64,000 nucleotides of DNA from Paracoccus albicereus (GCF_024359525.1 NZ_JAKZEU010000001.1:620001-684000); one strand, 5' to 3'. Positions 26,230-37,371 are shown, counted from the first letter of the stretch. Notes: generated by a model from the sequence alone, not told the origin. Numbers and translations: made by a program.

Positions 26230-26489
26230 CAGTCGGACGCGGGCAGGTCGGGGCCGCGCCGGACGATGAATTCGCGCGCGCCGTCGCCTATGTCGCGGGT
26301 CGCTTCCAGCGCGTGCCCGCCCTCGGCGCAGAAATGCGGCACGTCGATCAAGGCGGCGGGATCGGTGGCGATCAGGCGGATCGTCCCGCCCACTGGCTGC
26401 GCCAGCAGCCGCTTGCGCAGGCGAAGGACCGGCAGCGGGCACAGCAGGCCGCGCGCGTCCACGACCTCTGCCGTGTCCGCGTCGGTCAT
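26229..26489 (-). CDS. TusA/SirA-like sulfur carrier protein
   Basis: 86-residue protein of the TusA family: VDARGLLCPLPVLRLRKRL carries the C-P-x-P motif whose Cys accepts persulfide. The fold continues with GGTIRLIATDPAALIDVPHFC and ends in IVRRG. TusA proteins pass sulfur to tRNA thiolation, molybdenum cofactor enzymes or iron-sulfur assembly; which one applies here is not readable. ATG 26489 overlaps the upstream DUF2478 stop (ATGA) and its own stop overlaps mbfA, so it is tightly coupled on both sides. Confidence 0.92.
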   Translation of the reverse strand: MTDADTAEVVDARGLLCPLPVLRLRKRLLAQPVGGTIRLIATDPAALIDVPHFCAEGGHALEATRDIGDGAREFIVRRGPDLPASD

Positions 26490-27007
26490 GCGGGTGTCGC
26501 CACGACGGTGCGGCACCATGCCGCCAGACCGGCAGGTGTGATCCGTTCCGCGAGGTCCCCGGCAAAGGCGGTGAACGCACTGAGCTGTTCAGGGGCGACG
26601 TGCAGCAGGACCGGAATGTCGCGCTCCAGCGCCATCGCGATCGGCTGGCAGAAGCCGCGGCCGAACGCCTCCTGCTTGCCGAACTTGGGCAGGATCACCA
26701 GCTGCGGATTGCGTCCAAGCTGCGCGATGACGTGACCCGAGGCGGTTTCCAGCGCCCCGACGTCCAGCCTGCAACCCGACGAGCCCGGCCCCAGCGATTG
26801 CGAGATGCGGATGCGCGGACCCGCCGAGCCGGTCAGCTGCAATTCCATGTCGCAGGCGCAATCGGGCCGCGTGTCGAGATTGTACTGGACCGCGCCGGCG
26901 AGCCGCATCCCTTCGGCCGCAAGCCGGATGGTGAGGTTTTCCAACATGCGGTCCGACTCACCGGGCGCCGCGGTGGCGGGCAGCGAGAACCATCCGAGCC
27001 TGCTCAT
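26486..27007 (-). CDS. DUF2478 protein (nucleotide-binding-like)
   Basis: 173-residue protein matching DUF2478. The recognisable parts are GMRLAGAVQYNLDTRPDCACDMEL, IRISQSLGPGSSGCRLDVGALETA, LVILPKFGKQEAFGRG and DIPVLLHVAP. The family resembles small P-loop-type NTPases and is often found next to molybdate transport or molybdenum-cofactor genes, but no biochemical role is established. The N-terminal loop here (LPATAAPGESDRML) lacks a standard GKS/T. Start 27007 opens the operon DUF2478, tusA-like, mbfA, nitroreductase, AEC. Confidence 0.8.
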   Translation of the reverse strand: MSRLGWFSLPATAAPGESDRMLENLTIRLAAEGMRLAGAVQYNLDTRPDCACDMELQLTGSAGPRIRISQSLGPGSSGCRLDVGALETASGHVIAQLGRNPQLVILPKFGKQEAFGRGFCQPIAMALERDIPVLLHVAPEQLSAFTAFAGDLAERITPAGLAAWCRTVVATPA

Positions 27008-27150
27008 GGTCTGTCGTCCCCAGTCGTCACGTGTGATGAAGCTTTCGGCACAGGCCGTCGCGCCGATCCTATCCGCTGGCGCGCCGCCCGCAACCCTTGC
27101 CAACCCCCGTCGGCTGCGGTTGATGGCACCAGGGCAACGGCGGATGGATC

Positions 27151-27579
27151 ATGGACAAGACTTCGGAACAGCGCGAGATCTGGCGGCGGATCGCCGAGGA
27201 TCAGCCGGCCTTCGCGGGTCATCTGGGAATGCGGCTGATCGAGGCGACCCCCGACCGGGTCGAGATGACGATGGCGGTGACGGATGCGCTGGCCAACCGC
27301 AACGGTGTGCTGCACGGCGGCGCGATCATGGCGCTGGCCGACAATGCGGGCGGCACCGCCACGTTCCTGAACCTGCCCGAGGGCAAGTCCACGACGACGC
27401 TGGAAAGCAAGACGAATTTCCTGCGCCCGTTGCGGCTGGGCGATACGGCGCATGCGGTCTGCGAACCGCTGCACCGCGGCCGCACGACGATGATCTGGCA
27501 GACCCGCATCCTGCGCGACGACGGCAAGGTTGCCGCGATCGTCACGCAGACGCAGATGGTGATCGACTGGCAGGGCTAG
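27151..27579 (+). CDS. PaaI-type hotdog thioesterase
   Basis: 142-residue hotdog-fold protein. The active-site region reads RNGVLHGGAIMALADNAGGTA (HGG followed by the catalytic acidic residue), then TLESKTNFLRPLRLGD, typical of PaaI acyl-CoA thioesterases. Substrates may be phenylacetyl-CoA derivatives or other aromatic or medium-chain acyl-CoAs; no phenylacetate genes are nearby. Divergent from the DUF2478 operon with 143 bp between them, and convergent with the DUF1127 gene. Confidence 0.9.
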   Translation: MDKTSEQREIWRRIAEDQPAFAGHLGMRLIEATPDRVEMTMAVTDALANRNGVLHGGAIMALADNAGGTATFLNLPEGKSTTTLESKTNFLRPLRLGDTAHAVCEPLHRGRTTMIWQTRILRDDGKVAAIVTQTQMVIDWQG

Positions 27580-27601
27580 GACGTCCCGCCGGTCGCGTCG
27601 C

Positions 27602-27817
27602 TCAGGCGCCGAAGGCGGCGCGATAGGCGACCATCGGGATGTCGCCACGGGCGATGCCCATGCGGGCCAAATCGGCGTCGGATTTCCGCGACAATTCGTA
27701 GATGCGGTCGCGGCACTCGAACGCCGCGATGATGGCGTCGTAGAAGCTGCGGATGGTTGCGCGCAGGCCGGGGCCGCGGCGGGTTGTGTGCGAGATATTG
27801 GTGGCTGTGGTCGTCAT
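27602..27817 (-). CDS. DUF1127 small protein
   Basis: 71 residues. The C-terminal half shows the DUF1127 pattern IYELSRKSDADLARMGIARGDIP (shortened: ELSRKSDADLARMGI then RGDI), an Arg-rich YjiS-like helix motif. In Rhodobacter a DUF1127 protein (CcaF1) has been linked to RNA turnover and is co-transcribed with small RNAs; I see no such RNA repeat in the 22 bp after this gene. AAGG lies 8 nt before the ATG. Confidence 0.82.
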   Translation of the reverse strand: MTTTATNISHTTRRGPGLRATIRSFYDAIIAAFECRDRIYELSRKSDADLARMGIARGDIPMVAYRAAFGA

Positions 27818-27883
27818 CTTGGAAACCTTGGATCGGCGTGGTTTCCTCCCTTGTGTGGCAGATAGGTCAGGCAGACTGCCGGT

Positions 27884-29056
27884 TCAACCCATGACCCTGC
27901 GCGCCGCCGCGTGACCCGCATGCTGCCCGGTGGCGAGGCAGGCGGTCACCAGGTAGCCCCCGGTCGGTGCCTCCCAATCCAGCATCTCGCCCGCAGCATA
28001 GGTGCCGGGCAGCGCGCGCAGTTCCAGATCCTTGGTCAGCGCTTCGGCCCGGATGCCGCCTGCGGACGAAATAGCGCGGTCGAGGCCCATCGGGCCGTTG
28101 TGGCGAAGCGGCAGCGCCTTGGCCAGCGCGGCGAGTTGCGCAGGCTCGCCCGGCAGCGGGCGGCCCCATTCCATCAGCAGGGCCGCCCGAACCGGGTCGC
28201 CGAGCGCGCGACGCAGGCGATTACCCAGCGACTGCTTGCCCGGCGAACTGGCGAAGCGACGGGCAAGGGTTTCGACACTCAAATCGGGCGCCAGATCGAC
28301 ATGGCCGGCGGCGCCGTCGCGCAGTTGTGCCGCTATTTCGTAGATGCCGCCGCCTTCGATTCCATGGCGCGTGATCACCCATTCGCCGCGGGACGACAGC
28401 GGACCGGCGTGGATGGCAGTGCCCTTGACCGCAGCGCCGAAATGCCGGTGCATCGGATCGGACCACGCGACGCGAAAGCCCATATTGGCGGGCTTGAACG
28501 GCGCGATCCCCACCCCCGCCTGTTCGAGGATAGGCACCCAGCCCGCATCCGAGCCGAGCCTTGGCCAGCTTGCCCCGCCGAGCGCCAGAACCGTCGCGCG
28601 CGGATGCAGATTCGTCGGTCCATCGGGCGTATCGAAGCGAAATCCGTCCTCTAGTCCGATCCAGCGCCAGCGCGGTCGCAGTTCCACGCCCGACTTTTCC
28701 AGACGCGCCAGCCATGCGCGCAGCAGCGGCGAGGCCTTCATTGCCGTGGGAAAGACGCGCCCGGTCGATCCGCTGAACAGCTCGATTCCCAGGCCGCGCG
28801 CCCAGTCCATCACCTCGGCTGGGCCGAAGCCCTCCAGCACCGGCGCCAGCGCGGGAAAGCCGTCGATCCTGGCGGCGAAGGCTGCTGGGTCTTCGTCCTT
28901 CGTCAGGTTCAATCCCGACTTGCCGGCCATGAGAAATTTCCGCGCGGGTGAAGGCATCGCGTCGGCGACGATGACCTTGCAACCCGCCTTCGCCACCGTC
29001 TCGGCCGCCATCAGCCCGGCGGGGCCGGCACCGATGACCAGTGCCGCGTCGGTCAC
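27884..29056 (-). CDS. HI0933-family FAD-dependent flavoprotein
   Basis: 390-residue NAD(P)/FAD oxidoreductase of the HI0933/YhiN-like family (TIGR03862 type). The FAD motif is LVIGAGPAGLMAAETVAKAG at residues 6-25; KFLMAGKSGLNLT, GSTGRVFPTAMKASPLL and the C-terminal GTYAAGEMLDWEAPTGGY that closes the FAD site are typical. The reaction is unknown. The GTG at 29056 overlaps the holA stop (GTGA) and is the only start that leaves the FAD motif at the N-terminus; further upstream the frame is antisense-free but is holA. Confidence 0.88.
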   Translation of the reverse strand: MTDAALVIGAGPAGLMAAETVAKAGCKVIVADAMPSPARKFLMAGKSGLNLTKDEDPAAFAARIDGFPALAPVLEGFGPAEVMDWARGLGIELFSGSTGRVFPTAMKASPLLRAWLARLEKSGVELRPRWRWIGLEDGFRFDTPDGPTNLHPRATVLALGGASWPRLGSDAGWVPILEQAGVGIAPFKPANMGFRVAWSDPMHRHFGAAVKGTAIHAGPLSSRGEWVITRHGIEGGGIYEIAAQLRDGAAGHVDLAPDLSVETLARRFASSPGKQSLGNRLRRALGDPVRAALLMEWGRPLPGEPAQLAALAKALPLRHNGPMGLDRAISSAGGIRAEALTKDLELRALPGTYAAGEMLDWEAPTGGYLVTACLATGQHAGHAAARRVMG

Positions 29057-30096
29057 CGGCCCGCCCGGCGGGCCTGCCCGCGGGGCATCATCGCCAGCCG
29101 GATCAGCACCCGTTCCAGAAGCGCCATCTGCGGTGCCCGGCTGGAAGAGCGCAGGGTCAGGTCGGTTTCGATGAGGTCGTGGACGGCATCTTCCAGCACG
29201 CGGGTGCCCCAGGCCTGCGCCTGTTTGGCCATCCGGTCGCGGCGCGGGCCGAAGACCGGCGGCCGCTGCCGCATCAGCCCGGCGATCGGCCCCTTGGGAT
29301 CGCTGGCCGCGGCGTGCAGCGCGCGGAAATGGCGCAGGGCCGCGATGCACAACGTCACGGGTGCGACGCCCTGACCTTCGACCCGACGCATCAGCGGCGC
29401 GAAATCCTGTGCCCGCCCTTCGGCGACGGTGTGGATCAATTCGTCCACGTCGGCCTCAATCGTGGCCGGGGCCATCAAGGCGATTTCCTCGGGCGTCAGC
29501 GCGGTAGGGTCGCCATGCTTGTAAAGACCGATCTTCTCGATCGTCTGGCGCAGGTCGCCGGGGTCCAGCGCGCGGGCCAGCGCCATCAGATCGCGCATCG
29601 CGTCGTTCGGAATCTCGGCCACGCCGGCTTCCTTCAGCCAGCGCGCCACCTCTTCTTCGCCGGGCGGATCATCGTAGATCGGTGCGGCGACCGTCTCCTT
29701 CCGCCCCTCGATCAGCTTTCGCAGGGTCGAGCCCTTGCCCAGCGATCCGGCGGTCACGACCATGACTGCATCGCCCGGCTGCCAGTCATCCAGGGCGGCG
29801 GCGATCGCGTCGCTGGCGCTGTCAGGCGTATCCTCGATCAACACGACGCGAGGGCCGGGGAAGAAGCCGACCTCCTTGACCGCGTCGATGACCTGCGCGG
29901 GGTCCTTCTTCACGCCCGCGCCCGCGATGCGGGTCAGGCGCATTTCCTCTTCGGCGCCGGGGCCGGTCAGCGCGGCGACCGCTTCGGCCCGTTTCAGCGA
30001 CACCCGCATCGGATCCTGACCGAAAATCAGCAGCGCCGGACGCGTCGGGTCGGGTCGCGCCAGATACCGCGCGATCTCGCCACCCTTCAGAAGCAC
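29053..30096 (-). CDS. holA: DNA polymerase III delta subunit
   Basis: 347-residue clamp-loader subunit that opens the beta clamp. The N-terminal region has LLIFGQDPMRVSLKRAEAVA, then FFPGPRVVLIEDTPD, DAVMVVTAGSLGKGSTLRKL and the C-terminal collar domain (about 210-347). This is the alphaproteobacterial form of HolA. It appears to use a GTG start at 30096, 7 nt after the lptE stop; no ATG fits. The order leuS, lptE, holA is widely conserved, which supports the call. Confidence 0.93.
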   Translation of the reverse strand: MLLKGGEIARYLARPDPTRPALLIFGQDPMRVSLKRAEAVAALTGPGAEEEMRLTRIAGAGVKKDPAQVIDAVKEVGFFPGPRVVLIEDTPDSASDAIAAALDDWQPGDAVMVVTAGSLGKGSTLRKLIEGRKETVAAPIYDDPPGEEEVARWLKEAGVAEIPNDAMRDLMALARALDPGDLRQTIEKIGLYKHGDPTALTPEEIALMAPATIEADVDELIHTVAEGRAQDFAPLMRRVEGQGVAPVTLCIAALRHFRALHAAASDPKGPIAGLMRQRPPVFGPRRDRMAKQAQAWGTRVLEDAVHDLIETDLTLRSSSRAPQMALLERVLIRLAMMPRGQARRAGR

Positions 30097-30103
30097 GGTA
30101 CGA

Positions 30104-30569
30104 TCACGGTGCTGCGGCGAGTAGCCGCGTCACCACCTGATCGGCCAGCATGCGCGCCAGCCGCTCGCGGGCATCGGCCTCGGCCGCGAGCGTGGCGATG
30201 GTCGTGCCGGTGGTGGAATAAGAGGTGAAATTGCTGACTTGACCGCGCGTCACCAATTGGCCGGACTGATCGGTCAGCGTGAACTGCGCCGTACCGTTCA
30301 GCGAATAACGGCGGGTGACGGCGTCAGGGGTGATCGCCTGTGGCACCACGGCGATGCGCAGAGAATAACCGAGCGCGTAGGCGTCGCCCTCAGGACCCAA
30401 CCGTTCCGAGATCCGGCGGTTGAAGGCGAAATCGTCGGCGGTCTGCGGGTCGGCGGGCCGAACCTGGCCGAACAGCTTCGTCGCCGCGCCGCCGGTGCCG
30501 TAGACGGGCGTCAGTTCGCAGGCGGCCAGCGCCAGCAGCGCAGCCAGCAGGAACCCGCGGCGCGTGCCA

Positions 30570-30583
<14 letters not shown>
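30104..30583 (-). CDS. lptE: LPS-assembly lipoprotein LptE
   Basis: 159-residue outer-membrane lipoprotein that plugs the LptD barrel during LPS insertion. It has a signal with lipobox AAC (Cys22), CELTPVYGT right after it, and a body rich in short beta strands ([30 protein letters not shown]), ending in an amphipathic helix with [17 protein letters not shown]. Sequence conservation in the family is low; placement between leuS (14-nt overlap) and holA supports it. Confidence 0.92.
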
Positions 30584-33104
<2,521 letters not shown>

Positions 33105-33191
33105 GGGCGGTCCTTCGGGCAAATCCGGTGCCCGCACGGTTTAGCGATGACGCGCGCGGGCGTCCAGCGCGGCCGGTGATCCCGTTCCCGC

Positions 33192-33665
33192 CTAGAGCCG
33201 GCCGTCGCGGATGCGAAGCTGGCGCGCACGGGTCAGGATCGCATCCTCGACCGCACGCACGGTGTCGGGCGCCACGGCCGAGCCGCCGGCCCCCTGCAAT
33301 GCGAGCTTGAGGCTGCGCGCATCCAGTGCCGGATCGCTGATCTGGATCGTCGCGCGATAGGATCGTCCACCGCCAGGTGGCGTGCCGTAACCAGTGACGA
33401 TGACACCGGTAAACGGGTCGACCGACTGCACGGGCAGGAAGTTCAGGACCTCGAGGCTGGCATTCCACAGGTACTTGTTGACGCCGACGGTCGTGTTGGG
33501 GTCGCTCCGGTTGCCGAACAGATCCCAGATCGTCGAGCGTGACTGACCGCGCGCGATGTCGGGGTCGACGTTCTGATTGCGGTTGCCTTGAGTCCCGCCA
33601 CAGGCGGCGAGTCCCGCGCAGAGGGTAAGGGCGATCATCGCGCGCCCGGCGCCTGCCGTCATCAT
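33192..33665 (-). CDS. DUF3576 lipoprotein-like protein
   Basis: 157 residues with a signal ending in a lipobox-like LAAC (Cys near 22). The domain matches DUF3576: STIWDLFGNRSDPNTTVGVNKYLWNAS then LEVLNFLPVQSVDPFTGVIVTGY (both given shortened), followed by YRATIQISDPALDARSLKLAL and a C-terminal helix ARQLRIRDGRL. Alphaproteobacterial envelope family of unknown role. ATG 33665 follows GGGGGA. It lies 87 bp upstream of leuS on the same strand, so co-transcription is possible. Confidence 0.86.
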   Translation of the reverse strand: MMTAGAGRAMIALTLCAGLAACGGTQGNRNQNVDPDIARGQSRSTIWDLFGNRSDPNTTVGVNKYLWNASLEVLNFLPVQSVDPFTGVIVTGYGTPPGGGRSYRATIQISDPALDARSLKLALQGAGGSAVAPDTVRAVEDAILTRARQLRIRDGRL

Positions 33666-33817
33666 GGGGGTCCCCCGGTTTCGTCCCGACTGGCGCAGCC
33701 TTAGCGCGGAAAGCCCCCGCGCGACAAGCGTCTCGACCACCCGCAAAAGTACCGCTCGCGCGCTGGTTGTAGGGCGTCGATGAGCGGTCCAAACGCGTCT
33801 ACGAATTTGGTGTGGCC

Positions 33818-33832
33818 TCTGTGCATCACAGA
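33818..33832. promoter_or_regulatory. Perfect palindrome upstream of the porin gene
   Basis: TCTGTG (33818-33823), CAT, CACAGA (33827-33832) is a perfect 6-bp inverted repeat with a 3-nt spacer, 124 bp before the porin ATG. It sits in the 290-bp gap between DUF3576 and the porin and could be a repressor or activator site or a 5'-UTR hairpin. The binding factor is unknown. Confidence 0.4.
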
Positions 33833-33955
33833 AAACTGAATGAAATCCAAGGGCCGGTGATTCCGTTGCATCGTGCGGGTGAAAGGGTGATGAACTTCGC
33901 ATACCCAAGGCGGTGCCTCCGGTTTGGGCAACAGAGAGACAAGAGGGAACACACC

Positions 33956-34957
33956 ATGAAAAAGGCTCTTTTCGCCACCACCGCGCTGGTTCTGTCGGCT
34001 GGCGTCGCTGCCGCTGACGTGACCATTTCGGGTTATGGCCGCTCGGGCGTGCTGTACCAAGAAGACGGCGTTGGCGGTCCTGGCAGCAGCACCAACGACA
34101 CCATCATCCAGTCGCGCCTGCGCATGAACATCGACGCCTCGACCTCGACCGACCAGGGCGTGGATTTCGGTGGCCGGATCCGCATTCAGTGGGACCAGGG
34201 CGATGACGAAACCACCGTTGCGCCGGGCTACGTGTACGTGACCGCCAGCGGCCTGAAGGTCGAACTGGGCAACTCGAACACCGCCTATGACTCGGCCGCT
34301 CTGATGTACAACTCGGAAATCGGCGTCTACTCGCGTTCGTTCGGTAACTCGCGCGGCGACTTCTTCGCCTACAACACCGACGGCTATCCGACCTTCGCTA
34401 ACGTCGTCGACGGCACGATCCAGCGCCGCAGCGACTACATGGGCGTCATGGTCAGCTACGCGATCGCCGGCGTGAACCTGCGCTTCTCGCAGATCGACCC
34501 CGATCAGGTTTCGTCGATCGACACCGACGGCGATGACGAGAAAGAATACAGCATCTCGGCCGACTACGTCTGGAACGACATGCTGACCCTGTCGGCCGCT
34601 GCGGTTCAGAACGGTGCGGGCATCGAAGACAACGATCAGTACTTCCTCGGCGCGGAATACGCGTTCAACGATCGTACCGACATCGGCATCCTGTTCTTCG
34701 ACAACGGCGACGTGACCCCGGACAGCGATCTGGCCGATCTGGGCAACACCGTGACGCTGTACGGCAGCTACGAAGTTGCTCCGCTGACCACGATCAACGG
34801 CTACGTCGCGAACAACGACGCTGACGGCAACGAAACCGACAACGCGTTCGGTATCGGCGGCGAATACGACCTGGGCGGCGCGATGCTGGCCGGTTCGATC
34901 CAGCGCGGCTACGACGAGCGGATCACGGCCGACATGGGCTTCCGTTTCGACTTCTGA
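33956..34957 (+). CDS. Gram-negative outer-membrane porin
   Basis: 333-residue general-diffusion porin of the Rhodobacter/Paracoccus type. Signal peptide 1-20 (cleaved after AAA before DVTISGYGRSG), then alternating amphipathic strands of a 16-strand barrel (SRLRMNIDASTS, GLKVELGNSN, DYMGVMVSYAIAGVNL, and so on). It ends in the terminal aromatic signature MGFRFDF needed for BAM insertion. The protein is rich in Asp/Asn, poor in Cys, and its codon use is strongly biased as in highly expressed genes. AGAGGG precedes the ATG; a long leader and a strong terminator flank it, so it is a single-gene transcript. Confidence 0.95.
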   Translation: MKKALFATTALVLSAGVAAADVTISGYGRSGVLYQEDGVGGPGSSTNDTIIQSRLRMNIDASTSTDQGVDFGGRIRIQWDQGDDETTVAPGYVYVTASGLKVELGNSNTAYDSAALMYNSEIGVYSRSFGNSRGDFFAYNTDGYPTFANVVDGTIQRRSDYMGVMVSYAIAGVNLRFSQIDPDQVSSIDTDGDDEKEYSISADYVWNDMLTLSAAAVQNGAGIEDNDQYFLGAEYAFNDRTDIGILFFDNGDVTPDSDLADLGNTVTLYGSYEVAPLTTINGYVANNDADGNETDNAFGIGGEYDLGGAMLAGSIQRGYDERITADMGFRFDF

Positions 34958-34982
34958 TCCAAGCGATCCATACCGACTTCGG

Positions 34983-35016
34983 AAAGAGCGGGCCTTGCGC
35001 CCGCTCTTTTCTTTTT
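34983..35016 (+). terminator. Strong rho-independent terminator after the porin
   Basis: AAAGAGCGGGC (34983-34993) pairs with GCCCGCTCTTT (34999-35009) around CTTGC, followed by TCTTTTT. It ends 14 nt before the next gene on the same strand. Confidence 0.93.
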
Positions 35017-35029
35017 GTCTTGTCGCCGC

Positions 35030-35683
35030 ATGGGACTGGACGACATCAAACGCCGCATCGCCGCCGCAGCCGACCGGGCCGGGCGCAACGCCGATGACAT
35101 CACGCTGATTGCGGTCAGCAAGGTGCAGCCTGACGATCGCGTGCTGGCGGCGCTGGACGCCGGGCACCGGGTCTTCGGCGAAAACTACGTGCAGGAGGCG
35201 CAAGGCAAGTGGCCTGACTGGCGTGAGCGTTTCGAGGGCGTCAAGGTCCATATGATCGGGCCGTTGCAATCCAACAAGTCCCGCGCGGCGGTCGAGTTGT
35301 TCGATGCGATCCACACGCTGGACCGGATGTCGCTGGCGACCAAGCTCGCGCGCCAGATTGAGGAACAGGGCCGTGCCCCGCAACTGTTCATTCAGGTCAA
35401 CACCGGGGACGAGCCGCAGAAGGCGGGCGTGCTGGCCGACGAGTTGCCCGGCTTTCTGAAAGCCTGCGGCGATCTGGGTCTGAACCCCGAAGGCCTGATG
35501 TGCATCCCGCCCGAAGATGAGGATCCTGTCCCGCATTTCCGGCTGTTGCGCAGGCTTGCCGCCGATGCGGATCTGAAGCTGCTGTCGATGGGAATGAGCG
35601 CGGATTTCGAGGACGCCATCGCCGAGGGCGCGACCCATGTTCGCGTCGGCTCGGCGATCTTCGGCGCGCGCGACTACGGCTAG
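35030..35683 (+). CDS. YggS-type PLP homeostasis protein
   Basis: 217-residue PLP-binding protein (PLPBP/YggS/PROSC family) with no known catalytic activity, involved in vitamin B6 balance. The PLP lysine is in ITLIAVSKVQP near residue 28, followed by RVFGENYVQEAQGKW, VHMIGPLQSNKSRAA, LFIQVNTGDEPQKAGV and the phosphate-binding SMGMSADFEDAIAEGATHVRVG. The ATG at 35030 lies only 14 bp after the porin terminator and has a weak ribosome site, so its promoter position is unclear. Convergent with the L,D-transpeptidase gene, overlapping by 4 nt. Confidence 0.94.
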   Translation: MGLDDIKRRIAAAADRAGRNADDITLIAVSKVQPDDRVLAALDAGHRVFGENYVQEAQGKWPDWRERFEGVKVHMIGPLQSNKSRAAVELFDAIHTLDRMSLATKLARQIEEQGRAPQLFIQVNTGDEPQKAGVLADELPGFLKACGDLGLNPEGLMCIPPEDEDPVPHFRLLRRLAADADLKLLSMGMSADFEDAIAEGATHVRVGSAIFGARDYG

Positions 35684-36183
35684 GATAGCGGCGGCACGAT
35701 CAGACGCGTTCCGGGCCGGACCTCGCGCGCCAGTCGGATCAGCTCGCGGCGCGCCATCGCGACGCAGCCCTCGGTCGGATAGCGCGGACGGCGCCACTGG
35801 TGCAGGAAGATCGCGCTGCCCCTGCCCGGTTTCGCCCCGGGCCAGTTCCAGTCCGTCGTCAGGATCAGGTCATACAGCGGATCGGCGCGGCGCAGGCGTT
35901 CGTGGCTCGCGTTCAGCGGCGCGCGCGCGTGGTGGTTGTAGGCCGGGTGAGACGAATCGTCGCACCAGAGGTCGCCCGGTCCGATGGGACGCGCCCAAGC
36001 CGCCGGACGACCCAATCGGTCGGGACGATACCAGAGTCCGGTGATGCGATGGTTGCCGATCGGGGTGGCCCCGTCGCCCTCTCGCTTACGGCGCGACAGA
36101 CCCCCCTTGCCGATGCTGCAGGGGATCATCCGCCCGCGCCACCGCAGACCTGCGGGCGTCAGCACCAGATCGTCGCGGTTCAC
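35680..36183 (-). CDS. L,D-transpeptidase family protein
   Basis: 167-residue YkuD-domain protein. The active-site segment is FLHQWRRPRYPTEGCVAM, with His and the catalytic Cys in the (S/T)-x-G-C motif, near residues 126-143; upstream, GKGGLSRRKREGDGATPIG is the typical substrate loop. No signal peptide is evident, as in other Rhodobacteraceae copies of this short form, so either it is exported another way or acts on cytosolic wall precursors (open). Its ATG overlaps the ribA stop by 4 nt. Confidence 0.87.
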   Translation of the reverse strand: MNRDDLVLTPAGLRWRGRMIPCSIGKGGLSRRKREGDGATPIGNHRITGLWYRPDRLGRPAAWARPIGPGDLWCDDSSHPAYNHHARAPLNASHERLRRADPLYDLILTTDWNWPGAKPGRGSAIFLHQWRRPRYPTEGCVAMARRELIRLAREVRPGTRLIVPPLS

Positions 36184-37238
36184 AGCAGATGCCCCGACTT
36201 TTCGGCCTTGGTATCCAAGTAACCCGCGTTGAAGCGATTGCGGGCCGTCACCAATGGTACCCGCTCTGTCACTGCGATCCCCTGGCGCTCCAGCATCGCG
36301 ACCTTGCGCGGATTGTTGGTCATCAGCCTCACCTTGGCGAATCCCAGCTTGCGCAACAGCGCCGCGCCGATGCGGAAATCGCGCTCGTCATCCTCGAATC
36401 CCAAGCGGTGGTTGGCCTCTACCGTGTCGAAGCCCTGATTCTGCAAATTGTAAGCGCGCATCTTGTTGGCCAGCCCGATGCCGCGACCCTCCTGGTTCAG
36501 GTACAGCAAGACCCCCGCGCCCTGCCGGCCCATCGCGTCCAGCGCGGCGTGAAGCTGCGGGCCGCAATCGCATTTCAGGCTGCCCAGCACATCACCCGTG
36601 AAGCAGGCCGAATGCAGCCGCGTCAAAACCGGCGCATCGCGGGGGGGATCGCCGATCTCGACCGCGTAATGTTCCTCGCCGCCATCATCGGGGCGGTAGA
36701 TATGCAGGCGTGAGCGTTCCGCAGATGCCAGCGGAAGGCGCGCGGCGGCGACCGGCGCGAGAGCGCTTTCCGCGGCAAGCTGTGCCAACGTGGGGCCGGC
36801 TGAAAGGTCGGTCAATCCGTCGCTGCCATCGGCCCGGACCATCACGACGGCCGGCAGAAGCTGCGCAGACTTAGTCAGGGCCAGCGCCGCCTTGTGCGGG
36901 TTGGTGTCGCCCCCACGCTCTGTGAATAGCGGTCCCTTCATCGGGTGCATCAGGTCGCGTGAAGGATCGGCAAGCGCCCGAACCCAACCCAGGTCCGCAT
37001 TCTCGGGCAGCGTGACTCGTGCCAGATCGCCATCGTAGGCACGTGCCTTCAACGTCTCGGCGCGACGCGCGGTGATCGTGACGACGGGCTGGCCCAGGGC
37101 TCTTAGATCGGCCAGTCGCGTTTCGGACAATGTCTCGGCGGCGGCTACCAGCCAGCCGTCGATCTGCATCGGCAACCCCATGCGCAAATCGCCGCGGGCG
37201 CGGGCGATGCGTTCTGCAAGAGTGGGGATCAGGCTCAT
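36180..37238 (-). CDS. ribA: GTP cyclohydrolase II with N-terminal accessory domain
   Basis: Opens GTP to start riboflavin synthesis. In this 352-residue protein the zinc cysteines are Cys212, Cys223 and Cys225 (TRLHSACFTGDVLGSLKCDC), with NQEGRGIGLANKMRAY and the GCHII tail RVPLVTARNRFNAGYL. The first ~170 residues form an extra domain that does not show the DDERENEGD-type site of DHBP synthase, so it does not look like an active RibB fusion. ATG 37238 (GGCGG weakly placed) is chosen; the frame upstream is antisense to the response regulator's leader. Coupled to the L,D-transpeptidase. Confidence 0.92.
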   Translation of the reverse strand: MSLIPTLAERIARARGDLRMGLPMQIDGWLVAAAETLSETRLADLRALGQPVVTITARRAETLKARAYDGDLARVTLPENADLGWVRALADPSRDLMHPMKGPLFTERGGDTNPHKAALALTKSAQLLPAVVMVRADGSDGLTDLSAGPTLAQLAAESALAPVAAARLPLASAERSRLHIYRPDDGGEEHYAVEIGDPPRDAPVLTRLHSACFTGDVLGSLKCDCGPQLHAALDAMGRQGAGVLLYLNQEGRGIGLANKMRAYNLQNQGFDTVEANHRLGFEDDERDFRIGAALLRKLGFAKVRLMTNNPRKVAMLERQGIAVTERVPLVTARNRFNAGYLDTKAEKSGHLL

Positions 37239-37371
37239 CGGGCCGCCGTTTCTGTAACAAATTGAAACATAACGCCCCCTGCGGACAAGTGCATGTGAGA
37301 TTTGCAACAAGCCCGTGGACGCAGGCGTTTCAAGGCCACATCCATCTGCCATCAAGGCAAAGGAGGCAACC

